A DNA stretch of 63,783 nt from Acinetobacter guillouiae CIP 63.46 (GTDB taxonomy: Bacteria; Pseudomonadota; Gammaproteobacteria; Pseudomonadales; Moraxellaceae): NCBI RefSeq assembly GCF_000368145.1, contig NZ_KB849282.1, positions 525,246 through 589,028 of the forward strand. Direction: 5' to 3'. Positions 39,006-47,949 of the stretch are shown in pieces (the first letter of the stretch is position 1; every line of letters starts with the position of its first letter). The notes under the pieces are model-generated. The model saw nothing but the letters and a program-made list of their open reading frames with translations. It was not told where the DNA came from and made no database searches. A program made the translations under genes and the position numbers.

Positions 39006-39383
39006 ATGTTTAAAAAAATGATAATCACTGTATTGTTATTGAGCAGTTCATCGTTCAGTTTAGCAATGAGTTGTTTTGAATTAAATTTACAAAGCTATAA
39101 AAAAGAGCAAGAAATACAGCCCCGTTGGGAGTTGTTAGGCAAATCTAAACATCGTATTTATTTTTATTCAGCACCCAAAAACATCTGTAAGATGAATGAT
39201 ACTTTTGTGCTTCAAAATGATAATGTCACGGCTTATTCAATCTATAAAGACAGAAAAAAACAAGACTGGGTTTATGTGATATTTAATGATCCAAATCAAA
39301 ATATAGAAGATGATCTAGTCGAAGGCTGGGTCAAGCTTAAGGATTTTAAATTTATTGAAAAGACACCTACAGTAAATCAATAA
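39006..39383 (+). CDS. Hypothetical secreted protein
   Basis: A 125-aa protein with a signal peptide (KKMIITVLLLSSSSFSLA) and two Cys in the mature part that could form a disulfide. The mature region has RWELLGKSKHRIYFYSAP and a repeating beta pattern (DNVTAYSIYKD, WVYVIFNDP, VEGWVKLKDF) that resembles a small SH3-like domain. I do not recognise the family. The ATG at 39006 is chosen because the signal peptide starts there; a TTG 17 codons upstream is unlikely. Confidence 0.7.
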   Translation: MFKKMIITVLLLSSSSFSLAMSCFELNLQSYKKEQEIQPRWELLGKSKHRIYFYSAPKNICKMNDTFVLQNDNVTAYSIYKDRKKQDWVYVIFNDPNQNIEDDLVEGWVKLKDFKFIEKTPTVNQ

Positions 39384-39411
39384 AAAACCCACAAAAATTT
39401 GTGGGTTTTTT
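39382..39411. terminator. Bidirectional terminator between the secreted protein gene and mpl
   Basis: Stem AAAAAACCCACAAA / TTTGTGGGTTTTTT, serving both convergent genes. Confidence 0.87.
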
Positions 39412-39426
39412 ACACTTTATTTTGGC

Positions 39427-40794
39427 TTATTTTGCTTTTAATGCTGCAATCAATTTTTGATGTAATCCACCAAAACCACCATTGGACATAATCACCACAG
39501 CATCGCCCTCACCTGCTTGTGTAACAACGGTACTGATAATGTCATCCAGTGTACGAGCCACAACGGCTTTATTGCTTGCAGCGTCAATGACCGGCTGTAA
39601 ATCCCAGTCCAAACCTTCAGGTTGATACCACATCACTTCATCTGCAAGACGTGCAGAATGTGCCAAGCCATCTTTATGACTGCCCATACGCATGGTGTTT
39701 GAACGAGGTTCAATAATCGCCCAAAGCTTACGCTCACCTAAACGTTTACGTGCACCTTCAAGCGTTGTATCAATCGCAGTTGGGTGGTGGGCAAAGTCAT
39801 CATATATCTCAATACCATTTACAGTATCAAGTAATTCCATTCGGCGTTTCACCCCACCAAAATTCGATAAGGCTTCACATGCTGTTTCAATTGAAACACC
39901 GACATGTTCAGCTGCTGCAATGGTTGCCAAAGCATTGGCAACACTGTGCTGCCCTGTCATATTCCACTTCACTTCACCTTTTACTACGCCGTGTTGAAGC
40001 ACTTTAAAATGTGAACCATCTGCAGAAAGCTGTTCAGCATAAACTTCAGCACTGTTATTGGCATCAAGTGAAGTCCTTATGACAGGTGTCCAACAACCCA
40101 TTTGCAACACTTCATCGATATTGGTTTCGCTAATTGGGGCAATAATACGACCTTCACTTGGAATAGTACGAACTAAATGATGAAACTGTTTTTGAATCGC
40201 TGCTAGATCATCAAAAATATCGGCATGGTCAAATTCAAGATTATTTAAAATCGCAGTTTTTGGATGGTAATGTACGAACTTAGAGCGTTTATCAAAAAAA
40301 GCAGAGTCATATTCATCTGCTTCTACACAGAAGTATTTTCCACCACCTAAACGTGCGCTTTCACTAAAGCCTAAAGGTACACCACCAATTAAAAAGCCAG
40401 GATTTAAACCCGCTTGATCCAGTACCCAAGCCAGCATTGTTGTTGTTGTGGTTTTACCATGGGTGCCTGCAACACCAAGCACATGTTTGCCTTGTAATAC
40501 ATGGTCAGCAAGGAATTGTGGACCTGAAATATATGCTAAACCTTCATTGAGCATATATTCCACTGCATCTATACCACGCTTCATTGCATTGCCTACGATG
40601 ACAAGATCTGGATGTGGTTTTAAATGACTACGGTCATAGCCTTGCATTAAGGTAATGCCAGCATTTTCGAGTTGGGTCGACATCGGTGGATAAACGTTCG
40701 CATCTGAACCGGTGACCTTATGTCCTAAATCACGCGCCAATAGCGCCAATGAACCCATAAAGGTGCCGCAAATACCCAAAATATGCAGATGCAT
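39427..40794 (-). CDS. mpl: UDP-N-acetylmuramate:L-alanyl-gamma-D-glutamyl-meso-diaminopimelate ligase
   Basis: A 455-aa Mur ligase that attaches the recycled tripeptide to UDP-MurNAc. The start HLHILGICGTFMGSLALLAR is typical of Mpl. The ATP site is GVAGTHGKTTTT, and later blocks include EADEYDSAFFD, FDHADIF and FGGVKRRMELL. The ATG at 40794 has GGAG about 10 nt upstream and matches family starts; the frame is open 10 codons further. Works in the same cell-wall recycling pathway as AnmK at 7.8 kb. Single gene. Confidence 0.95.
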   Translation of the reverse strand: MHLHILGICGTFMGSLALLARDLGHKVTGSDANVYPPMSTQLENAGITLMQGYDRSHLKPHPDLVIVGNAMKRGIDAVEYMLNEGLAYISGPQFLADHVLQGKHVLGVAGTHGKTTTTTMLAWVLDQAGLNPGFLIGGVPLGFSESARLGGGKYFCVEADEYDSAFFDKRSKFVHYHPKTAILNNLEFDHADIFDDLAAIQKQFHHLVRTIPSEGRIIAPISETNIDEVLQMGCWTPVIRTSLDANNSAEVYAEQLSADGSHFKVLQHGVVKGEVKWNMTGQHSVANALATIAAAEHVGVSIETACEALSNFGGVKRRMELLDTVNGIEIYDDFAHHPTAIDTTLEGARKRLGERKLWAIIEPRSNTMRMGSHKDGLAHSARLADEVMWYQPEGLDWDLQPVIDAASNKAVVARTLDDIISTVVTQAGEGDAVVIMSNGGFGGLHQKLIAALKAK

Positions 40795-41018
40795 TCGTGT
40801 TAACTCCAGTGCTTTTATAGACACATCACTTTGTTGTTGTGGTGTAGCCGTTTCATTTGATTTGAAAGCAACGATAGCAAGGGTTAAGGCGAAAAGATAG
40901 TTTTTCTTGTTACGATTTTAAAGGTGGGTTTTTATTGAAAATAATGAACTCTGACTTGGTATTTTTATTCTTCTATCAATGCTAATATTGATTGAACACT
41001 CTGAATTATCTATTAAAA

Positions 41019-41405
41019 ATGGATATACATGATTTTATCTTTCTGCTGATTAAAAATATCGCTTATTTTATTTTTTTGATTATTGTTTCTGCTTTGATAG
41101 CAGGCATTGCAAAAATAATATCCATACCTTTAATGGTCGCAGCTGTAATTTTAATCTTCTTCCAATATTTTGCGTTCATTTGGATGGGATACCTCAATAC
41201 AAAAGACTCAAAAGATCACAAATTAAAAAATGGATTAATTTTTCATCTCATTTGGGTTACTTTAATTGGTATATTGAGCTCATTTTATGATGATCAATCG
41301 CTATTGAAACAAGTATTCGATACGGTATTGTTGCTTGGTACTTTGGAAATAGGCTCGCTCATTTATTATTTCAAAAAACGTAAAAAAATTGCCTTAGCGC
41401 TTTAA
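41019..41405 (+). CDS. Hypothetical membrane protein
   Basis: A 128-aa protein with four hydrophobic segments (about 8-35, 38-60, 77-93, 103-118), a positively charged C-terminus (FKKRKKIALAL) and no recognised motif. The ATG at 41019 is chosen over a TTG nine codons upstream. It lies 53 nt before the DMT-like gene start and may be co-transcribed. Function unknown. Confidence 0.65.
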   Translation: MDIHDFIFLLIKNIAYFIFLIIVSALIAGIAKIISIPLMVAAVILIFFQYFAFIWMGYLNTKDSKDHKLKNGLIFHLIWVTLIGILSSFYDDQSLLKQVFDTVLLLGTLEIGSLIYYFKKRKKIALAL

Positions 41406-41458
41406 TGTTCAGACATTGAATGTTCAAAATATATCTTGATAATTTAATTGGTATCAAT

Positions 41459-41803
41459 ATGGCTTTATCTCTCCCCCTTTTATTACTAATTATCTCCAAC
41501 TGCTTTATGACCTTGGCTTGGTATGGGCATTTAAAATTCTTACATGATGCACCTCTGTGGCAAGCGATCTTGTTTGGTTGGATCATTGCCTTACTTGAAT
41601 ATAGCTTTATGATTCCCGCAACACGTCTATTGGCGCAACATGGTTGGTCGTTGGGGCAAATGAAAATCACCCAAGAAGTGGTCACACTGTTGGTGTTTGT
41701 TCCATTTATGATTTTCTTGTTTAAACAACCATTTAAATTAGATTATTTATGGGCGGGTTTATGTTTGATGGGCTGCGTGTTTTTTGTGTTTAGAAGCCAG
41801 TAA
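41459..41803 (+). CDS. DMT-type small membrane protein (DUF486)
   Basis: A 114-aa, four-segment membrane protein. The pattern NCFMTLAWYGHLK, WIIALLEYSFMIPATR and KITQEVVTLLVFVPFM is that of the DUF486 family, related to drug/metabolite transporters. No substrate is known. An ATG 13 codons upstream would lengthen it, but this start fits the usual family length. The ribosome-binding site is weak in both cases. Confidence 0.85.
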   Translation: MALSLPLLLLIISNCFMTLAWYGHLKFLHDAPLWQAILFGWIIALLEYSFMIPATRLLAQHGWSLGQMKITQEVVTLLVFVPFMIFLFKQPFKLDYLWAGLCLMGCVFFVFRSQ

Positions 41804-42001
41804 ATGAGTTGCCATGGTGTGAATTAACAAGGATTTTACTCAGACAGCATATTCATCTCATGTCCCAATCTTCAGCAATTTCCTGCTGTTTATGAGTTTG
41901 AGATCATAATTATTCTCAAGTCAAACGGCTTTTAGGCTGCTCCTTTAAAAAAAAATTGACTTCCTACGTCTGTTAAATTTTCGTGAGATGAAAAATCAGT
42001 C

Positions 42002-42007
42002 TATAAT
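42002..42007 (+). promoter_or_regulatory. Probable -10 element of the purEK promoter
   Basis: TATAAT about 79 nt before purE, with only a weak -35 (TTCGTG, 16 bp upstream). I see no PurR-type palindrome or purine riboswitch. Confidence 0.45.
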
Positions 42008-42085
42008 AGCGAGCTTCTTGATATTCATTTAAACACTGATCACCAGTATTTAAACTTCCTTACATTCGTTTATGGAATATATGCA

Positions 42086-42598
42086 ATGAATGCGGCCGCT
42101 GTACAAGACGCTCCTCTCGTTGGAATTATTATGGGTTCTCAATCAGACTGGGCAACTCTCGAAAACACTGCCAATATGCTGAAACAGCTTGGTGTTCCTT
42201 TTGAAGCCGAAGTAGTTTCTGCGCATCGTACGCCAGACCGCTTATTTGAATATGCTGAAACAGCACGTGAACGTGGTATTCAGGTGATTATTGCTGGTGC
42301 TGGTGGTGCAGCACATTTACCAGGAATGTGCGCAGCAAAAACAGATTTGCCTGTGCTGGGTGTTCCTGTGAAATCTTCAATTTTAAATGGCGTTGATTCA
42401 TTGTTGTCTATTGTACAAATGCCTGCAGGTATTGCAGTTGGCACATTGGCAATTGGCCCTGCGGGTGCAACCAATGCCGCAATCATGGCCGCTCAAATTT
42501 TAGGTTTAACTCGCCCTGAAATCGCAAAAAATGTTGCAGATTTCCGTGCCGCTCAAACCGATAAAGTGGCAAGTAAAAATATTCCGGGTCAAGCTTAA
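42086..42598 (+). CDS. purE: N5-carboxyaminoimidazole ribonucleotide mutase
   Basis: A 170-aa enzyme of purine biosynthesis that moves the carboxyl group of N5-CAIR to give CAIR. Signature blocks are IIMGSQSDW near the N-terminus, [11 protein letters not shown] with the catalytic His, and [11 protein letters not shown]. Class I PurE length plus a short tail. It is 16 nt upstream of purK, whose product makes its substrate. Confidence 0.97.
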   Translation: MNAAAVQDAPLVGIIMGSQSDWATLENTANMLKQLGVPFEAEVVSAHRTPDRLFEYAETARERGIQVIIAGAGGAAHLPGMCAAKTDLPVLGVPVKSSILNGVDSLLSIVQMPAGIAVGTLAIGPAGATNAAIMAAQILGLTRPEIAKNVADFRAAQTDKVASKNIPGQA

Positions 42599-42614
42599 AA
42601 ACGGGACACAGGTT

Positions 42615-43736
42615 ATGAATAAAACCATCGGTATCTTTGGTGGTGGTCAACTCGGCCGTATGATGGCGCAAGCTGCGCTCCCATTAAATATCCAATGCAC
42701 ATTTTTTGAAGCTGATGCGGATTGCCCATCTGCAATATTGGGACACGTTTTTAGCACCAAAGCTGAAAATGGGTTACAAGATTTTATTGCTAGTGCAGAT
42801 GTTTTTAGTCTGGAATTTGAAAATACGCCATTGATTGATGTTGATGTATTAACCAAGCAAAAAGATCTGTATCCGCCACGCCAAGCTTTAGCAATCGCAC
42901 AACATCGCCTTTCTGAAAAAGCTTTATTTGATGAGCTGGAAATTCCTGTTGCGCCGTATAAAGCAGTCGATTCATTGGAGACGCTTAAGCTTGCAGTGAG
43001 TGAATTAGGCTTACCGATCGTACTTAAAACTGCGACAGGTGGTTATGATGGTAAAGGTCAATTTGTACTGCGTTCAGTCGATCAAATTGATCAGGCATGG
43101 GCTGAGTTGGGGCCAGCAGGATCATTAATCGCTGAAAGTTTTGTGATTTTTTCTCGTGAAGTGTCAATTATTGCGGTGCGTGGTATTGATGGTGATGTAA
43201 AAACTTGGCCTTTGGCTGAAAATCATCATCACAATGGTATTCTCTCGCATTCAATAGTTCCTGCTCCAAACAGTGCTGATTTACAGCCCGTTGCGCAGGA
43301 ATACATCACCCGTTTGTTAAATCATTTGAACTATGTTGGTGTGTTAACACTTGAATTGTTTGTGACTGAAAAAGGCTTATATGCCAATGAGATGGCACCA
43401 CGTGTGCATAACTCTGGGCATTGGTCAATTGAAGGCGCAGTATGTTCGCAATTTGAAAATCACATTCGCGCAGTGGCAGGTTTACCACTCGGTTCAACCG
43501 AAGTGGTTCGGCCAACAGTGATGGTAAATATCATCGGGCAACACCCTAAATCCGAAGATGTTTTAGCGTTAAAAGGTGCACATTTACACCTTTATAATAA
43601 AACAGAACGTGAAGGTCGTAAAATTGGTCATATCACCCTGATGCCAAATGATGCTGCTGAATTAACGACTTTATGTCGTCAATTGGCGAAGATTTTACCG
43701 AATCCATTGTCATTAAGCGAAGATATGAACATTTAA
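42615..43736 (+). CDS. purK: N5-carboxyaminoimidazole ribonucleotide synthase
   Basis: A 373-aa ATP-grasp enzyme that carboxylates AIR. N-terminus KTIGIFGGGQLGRMMAQAA; central ATP-grasp with KTATGGYDGKGQ; active-site end NEMAPRVHNSGHW. The ATG at 42615, after an AGG, fits the conserved start; the frame extends 28 codons upstream into purE. It forms an operon with purE and is followed by a terminator. Confidence 0.97.
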   Translation: MNKTIGIFGGGQLGRMMAQAALPLNIQCTFFEADADCPSAILGHVFSTKAENGLQDFIASADVFSLEFENTPLIDVDVLTKQKDLYPPRQALAIAQHRLSEKALFDELEIPVAPYKAVDSLETLKLAVSELGLPIVLKTATGGYDGKGQFVLRSVDQIDQAWAELGPAGSLIAESFVIFSREVSIIAVRGIDGDVKTWPLAENHHHNGILSHSIVPAPNSADLQPVAQEYITRLLNHLNYVGVLTLELFVTEKGLYANEMAPRVHNSGHWSIEGAVCSQFENHIRAVAGLPLGSTEVVRPTVMVNIIGQHPKSEDVLALKGAHLHLYNKTEREGRKIGHITLMPNDAAELTTLCRQLAKILPNPLSLSEDMNI

Positions 43737-43752
43737 GCTTGATTTTGTATGT

Positions 43753-43785
43753 AAAAAAAGCGGTCAAACTCTTGCCCGCTTTTTT
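43753..43785 (+). terminator. purEK terminator
   Basis: Stem AAAAAAGCGG / CCGCTTTTTT around a 12-base loop, directly after purK. Confidence 0.83.
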
Positions 43786-43919
43786 CTACTCTGCTGTTCT
43801 GTATCATGACGCTCCCCCTATTTTATCGCTAAGCAATGACCCAAAAATGGATCATTTTCTGGGGCTATAAAAACAAGAATGATGATAAAAACAGCTTCAA
43901 TAAACAGAAAGACAAGCAT

Positions 43920-44430
43920 CTATTTTTAAATTCAAAATTAGACTTTAAAGGGTTTAGAACATTTGAATTCAAAAGTATTAACAGCAAAACCCAAAAAGTT
44001 ATCCACTTTGAATTTAAATTAACTTGAGGGTATTTTTTGAATTTAAAACTTTAAATTTAAACTTTTGCTTGCTCGAAGTGAAAATAACGACTGTGGATAA
44101 GTTTTGACTCACCAATCCAAAATCCAAATTGTGGATAAAAATAAACACTTAAGCGAGTTTTGATGGGATTGAGTGGAATTTTAAATTTAAATCTAAGGTT
44201 GCTAAAATAATGATGTTTTTGAATTCAAATTTGTGTGAAAGTTTTGAATTTAAAAAATGATAAGTTTACTGGGGTGTGGGTAACTATATTTAAATTCAAA
44301 ACAGTGAACTGGGAATTATGAATTTAAAATCAAACAATGAATTCAAAATTTACGTTTTTACATCTGTCATTTTATTCACAGACTGCTATGGTATTCACAT
44401 AATTTAAATTTAAAACCATTTTGTGGATAT
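43920..44430. other. Second DnaA-box cluster with oriC-type 12-mers
   Basis: A 500-nt AT-rich stretch before the transglycosylase gene. Perfect DnaA boxes are at 44092-44100(-) and 44130-44138(-). One-mismatch boxes are TTATCCACT 43999-44007(+), TGTGGGTAA 44275-44283(-) and TGTGGATAT 44422-44430(-). The 12-mer TTTGAATTTAAA or its complement occurs exactly at 43925-43936, 44007-44018, 44036-44047, 44243-44254 and 44289-44300, with several near copies. The same exact 12-mer is at oriC (twice) and at 14142. No open frame of note. It could be a DnaA-titration or reactivation site, or a regulatory region for the next gene. Confidence 0.7.
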
Positions 44431-44431
44431 T

Positions 44432-45721
44432 ATGCGTCATTTAACTTTGATTTGTGGATCTGTTTTGTTGGCAGCATCGCATGCCAATGCTGAATTAATC
44501 ATTAACGGTCAGGCTGTATCTAGCTCACCAATCACAACAACACCGAATACAAGCTATACACCCAATTCTAATTTTCAAAGCTGTATTGCAAATTTACGTT
44601 CGCAAGCGATCAGTTCAGGTGTTAGTGGCACAACCTTTGATCGTTATACGCAAAATCTAACGCCTGATTATTCGGTCATCAGCAAACTGGATTATCAACC
44701 TGAGTTTTCAACACCGATTTGGGATTATCTTTCAGGTTTGGTCGATGAAGAGCGGGTAGAGAAAGGCCGTCAAATGCTGGCTCAGCATCGTGAAGTTTTA
44801 AACCGTGTCTCAGCGGCGTACGGTGTTCCAGCAGAAACGGTTGTTGCTGTTTGGGGTGTGGAAAGTAATTTTGGTGACATTTCAGGAAAATATCCTTTAT
44901 TGCAAGCGTTGGGAACTTTAAGTTGTGAAGGGCGTCGACAAAGTTATTTTCGAGGTGAATTCTTTGCCACAATGCGTATTTTACAGCGAGGTGATTTACG
45001 CGAAGAACAGTTAAAAGGTTCATGGGCAGGGGCATTTGGTCATACTCAATTTATGCCTTCAACGTATGAAGAGTTGGCCGTAGATTTTGATGGTGATGGT
45101 CGACGTGACTTGGTTTCAAGTACTTCGGATGCTTTGGCATCAACAGCAAATTTTTTGAAAAAACGTGGCTGGCAAACGGGAATGCCGTGGGGCTTTGAAG
45201 TAAAAATTCCAGCTGGTGCCTCTGTAGGTGGAGAAAGTCGTCGTAATAAAAAATCGTTGAGCACTTGGGTAAATCGTGGTTTTACTCGTGTTGATGGTAC
45301 TCCAATCATTCAAGGCAATTTATCGGAAGGCGCTCAGGCCGGTTTAATGATGCCTGCGGGTGCAAATGGTCCAGCATTCTTGGTGTTTAAAAACTTTGAT
45401 GCAATTTATTCGTACAATGCTGCGGAAAGTTATGCACTGGCAATTGCACATTTGTCTGATCGTTTACAAGGCAAGGGCGGTTTTCAAACCGCATGGCCAA
45501 CTGACGATGCAGGAACATCTCGTACAGAACGCCGAGAAATTCAAAATTACTTATTGAAAAAAGGCTATGCGATTGGCGATGCAGATGGTTTGATTGGCGA
45601 TAAAACGCGTCAGGCTATTCAGCAAGAGCAAGTGAAGTTAGGGTTGAGCCCAACAGGTCGAGCAGGGCAACAGATTTTAAAAGCTTTTAGAAATGAAGCG
45701 GCAAAGAATATGATGCAATAA
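44432..45721 (+). CDS. Lytic murein transglycosylase (MltB-type with peptidoglycan-binding domain)
   Basis: A 429-aa periplasmic enzyme that cleaves glycan strands to give 1,6-anhydro ends. Signal peptide ending SHANA. The catalytic domain (about 40-340) has VWGVESNFGDISG, where Glu is the acid/base, and AGAFGHTQFMPSTY. The C-terminal PG-binding domain (about 365-425) shows LLKKGYAIGDADGLIGDKTRQA. The layout fits the MltB-like TIGR02283 group. The start is the ATG at 44432; a GTG 3 codons upstream is unlikely. The last one-mismatch DnaA box ends 2 nt before this start. Its product feeds AnmK and Mpl recycling. Confidence 0.92.
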   Translation: MRHLTLICGSVLLAASHANAELIINGQAVSSSPITTTPNTSYTPNSNFQSCIANLRSQAISSGVSGTTFDRYTQNLTPDYSVISKLDYQPEFSTPIWDYLSGLVDEERVEKGRQMLAQHREVLNRVSAAYGVPAETVVAVWGVESNFGDISGKYPLLQALGTLSCEGRRQSYFRGEFFATMRILQRGDLREEQLKGSWAGAFGHTQFMPSTYEELAVDFDGDGRRDLVSSTSDALASTANFLKKRGWQTGMPWGFEVKIPAGASVGGESRRNKKSLSTWVNRGFTRVDGTPIIQGNLSEGAQAGLMMPAGANGPAFLVFKNFDAIYSYNAAESYALAIAHLSDRLQGKGGFQTAWPTDDAGTSRTERREIQNYLLKKGYAIGDADGLIGDKTRQAIQQEQVKLGLSPTGRAGQQILKAFRNEAAKNMMQ

Positions 45722-45737
45722 ACGTTTGATCTCATTT

Positions 45738-45765
45738 AAAAGGTCTGCATAAGCAGACCTTTTTT
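45738..45765. terminator. Bidirectional terminator after the transglycosylase gene
   Basis: Stem AAAAGGTCTGC / GCAGACCTTTT with T-runs, between convergent genes. Confidence 0.88.
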
Positions 45766-45772
45766 ATGTGGA

Positions 45773-46156
45773 TTATTCAATTGCGAAAGGGTCAATTTTG
45801 ACTGCTTCTAAGACATCTAAAATGACAGCGGTAACATCCTGCGTATGATCACGATCATTAAAGATTTCATAGGCTGTAATGGTTACATCGGTATCGCTAG
45901 GTAACTGTTTTTGTTCTTCTTCAATTAAATGCTGAATCGGCAATAAGGTCTGTTTAATTTCAAGGTGTAAAACATCTTTAAACTCGACATTGTCGTCTTC
46001 TAGTTCAATGATTTGTTCGTTGAAATAAGGCAGCAGAATTGAATGGAGATAAGGTTGAAGTTCAGTAATATCAAAAATTTCAATATCACGAGTTTGCTCA
46101 ATCGTGCTGATATGATCATTTACTTCTAAAATAATATGATAATAGCTCACAGTCAT
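45773..46156 (-). CDS. Hypothetical acidic protein
   Basis: A 127-aa, strongly acidic soluble protein. No signal peptide, Cys or clear motif. It starts VSYYHIILEVNDHIS and alternates beta-like and helical stretches. Glu/Asp are enriched throughout. I do not recognise the family. Single gene; the interval on its 5' side leads to a protease gene on the same strand, about 110 nt away. Confidence 0.65.
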   Translation of the reverse strand: MTVSYYHIILEVNDHISTIEQTRDIEIFDITELQPYLHSILLPYFNEQIIELEDDNVEFKDVLHLEIKQTLLPIQHLIEEEQKQLPSDTDVTITAYEIFNDRDHTQDVTAVILDVLEAVKIDPFAIE

Positions 46157-46267
46157 CTCCTCAATTTATTGCTTCAGGGATTCACAATAACATGATTTTG
46201 CATAAAACTGATTTAAATACATAAATAAATTATGGATTTAAAATTGATAATCATCGCTAAATTTTGC

Positions 46268-47188
46268 TTATCGTTGTCTTGAGTTTAGCATGGCTAAATC
46301 CGCTGTGGTTAATCTAAAATTTTTCAAATCTTGTTCTTTCATCATTGGGTACATAAGTGCTTTAGGATCATTATTGTGTGCTAAGCCCAAAGCATGCCCA
46401 AGTTCATGTGCAATCGTGACACGCAAGTCTGCATCCGAAGCAAATTCATAGATATTAATGGTTTTACCATCGAATACGCCTTTATCAAATTGGTGTGGTT
46501 GGAAACGGCTATTAAAGTGATCCACAGATTGATTGTATTGTTGATTGACAGCGTTGAGCTGTCCAACTTGACGGTTTAATTCATAGACTTTTTGATTATA
46601 AATATCTAACTGTTGTTTGAGTTGATTCTGCTCGATAATCAGTTGATTTTTCTGCTGATCTAACTGCAATCTTGCTGTGGCATCTAAATTTTGATGGGAT
46701 TGATTAAGGGTGTTGATCAACTGATTATACTGGTCAACTTTACTTTGATAATTGGTTTTTTGCAGATCCAATTCATCATTGGTACGATCTAATTCAGCGT
46801 GAAGTTGCTGAATTTTTTGTTTTTCACTTTGTGTATATTGTTGAGTATTTTGCAAAATACGCAACTCTTGGTTTCTGGCGCTAGATTCCGCTTGGCGTTC
46901 ATCATAAATTAAGTTAATCGTCAGTTTGGCATGATCATCATAAACAAAGAGACTTTTCATGGTTCCTAAATGCCAAATATCGGTAGCTTGTTGTGCCAAA
47001 TTTTGTACTTGCTGTTTACTGACATGAAAACGCGGATCTATTTCGCCAATACGATAACGTAAACGGGTATCTAAAGGATGCGTGATACGATCAATGGCAG
47101 AATTATGATTCAATTGCGGATACATCATGCGTTGTATCGCAAAATAAGCAGTAAAGGCAATTACACAGAGTAGAATCCAAAAACGCAT
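46268..47188 (-). CDS. Membrane-anchored matrixin-like metalloprotease
   Basis: A 306-aa protein. An N-terminal membrane anchor (about 3-20) is followed by a Gln-rich coiled coil (about 97-225) and a C-terminal zinc-protease region. The zinc motif HELGHALGLAH is at residues 261-271, with a matching Met-turn ALMYPMM at 277-283, the metzincin pattern of matrixins. The catalytic core before the zinc motif is unusually short, since the coiled coil starts at residue 97; the fold may be split around it. The location would be periplasmic. The substrate is unknown. Confidence 0.82.
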   Translation of the reverse strand: MRFWILLCVIAFTAYFAIQRMMYPQLNHNSAIDRITHPLDTRLRYRIGEIDPRFHVSKQQVQNLAQQATDIWHLGTMKSLFVYDDHAKLTINLIYDERQAESSARNQELRILQNTQQYTQSEKQKIQQLHAELDRTNDELDLQKTNYQSKVDQYNQLINTLNQSHQNLDATARLQLDQQKNQLIIEQNQLKQQLDIYNQKVYELNRQVGQLNAVNQQYNQSVDHFNSRFQPHQFDKGVFDGKTINIYEFASDADLRVTIAHELGHALGLAHNNDPKALMYPMMKEQDLKNFRLTTADLAMLNSRQR

Positions 47189-47340
47189 GATTGATTTAAA
47201 AATAATTGTTGTAGTGGATAATTTATCTGAAAATATAAGAATCGCAAATGCTTAAGCAAGTAAAGCTTGCGTGATCAATACAAATATTGATTTCAATTGA
47301 TGATGTTTTTAGAAGTCAGCTTTAGGTGGAAAGCAGTAAT

Positions 47341-47940
47341 ATGAATGGAACGCTGATTTTAGGCTGGATTTCTCTAATCCTTGGTATCGCTTTTTTGATA
47401 AGGGCTTTCTACAGTCTATTTCTTATATTTCGATCACGTTTAGTGCTGGACTTAGCCTTAAATCAAAAAATTAAAAATTTTAAAATCAGCAAAAAGGGTG
47501 GCTATGCAATTTGGCAAGAGGGTCCATTATTTAAACTTGCACCTATGCTATTGATTCATCCACAAATCACCAACACAGATCTTCAGCAGATTGTGAAGCT
47601 ATCACCAAGTATTGCAAGAGCAAGTAAAAATGGTTTTTCTCGTGCTTCAATGCTAATGTTTTATTGTGAGTTGGATGTTGGACACTATTGTTTAGAGGTA
47701 CTCGACGGTTCGTCATTAAATCCTATCGAAGATAAAATTTCTCAGGCGATCACCGATCATTTATCCATTCAAAAACAACCTGACAGTCTATACAATTTAC
47801 AGATACGTGAAAGCCTGAGCAAAAAGCAAAGAATCATCATGATCATTTGCATATTTGCAGGATTATTTTTGTTGATGAAAGGATTATTTACCATCATAAC
47901 GCTGAGTTTGGGCATCGCGATGGAAGGTTCATTCACATAA
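47341..47940 (+). CDS. Hypothetical membrane protein
   Basis: A 199-aa protein with a membrane segment near each end (about 5-28 and 164-190) and a soluble part between that reads as beta-rich (KISKKGGYAIWQEGPLF; CELDVGHYCLEVLDG). Both ends probably anchor it. I do not recognise the family. The ATG at 47341 is preceded by GGTGGAAAG. It is on the opposite strand from its neighbours. Confidence 0.65.
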   Translation: MNGTLILGWISLILGIAFLIRAFYSLFLIFRSRLVLDLALNQKIKNFKISKKGGYAIWQEGPLFKLAPMLLIHPQITNTDLQQIVKLSPSIARASKNGFSRASMLMFYCELDVGHYCLEVLDGSSLNPIEDKISQAITDHLSIQKQPDSLYNLQIRESLSKKQRIIMIICIFAGLFLLMKGLFTIITLSLGIAMEGSFT

Positions 47941-47949
47941 TCAGTTGAT

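Noticed and set aside
41804-42085. Purine riboswitch before purE
   Set aside because: No aptamer-like conserved loops; only a -10 element is recognisable.
43920-44430. Reading the AT 12-mers as plain low-complexity sequence
   Set aside because: Exact 12-base identity of five copies, plus copies at oriC and near another DnaA box, is more than base composition would give; kept as a finding but still needs a genome-wide count.
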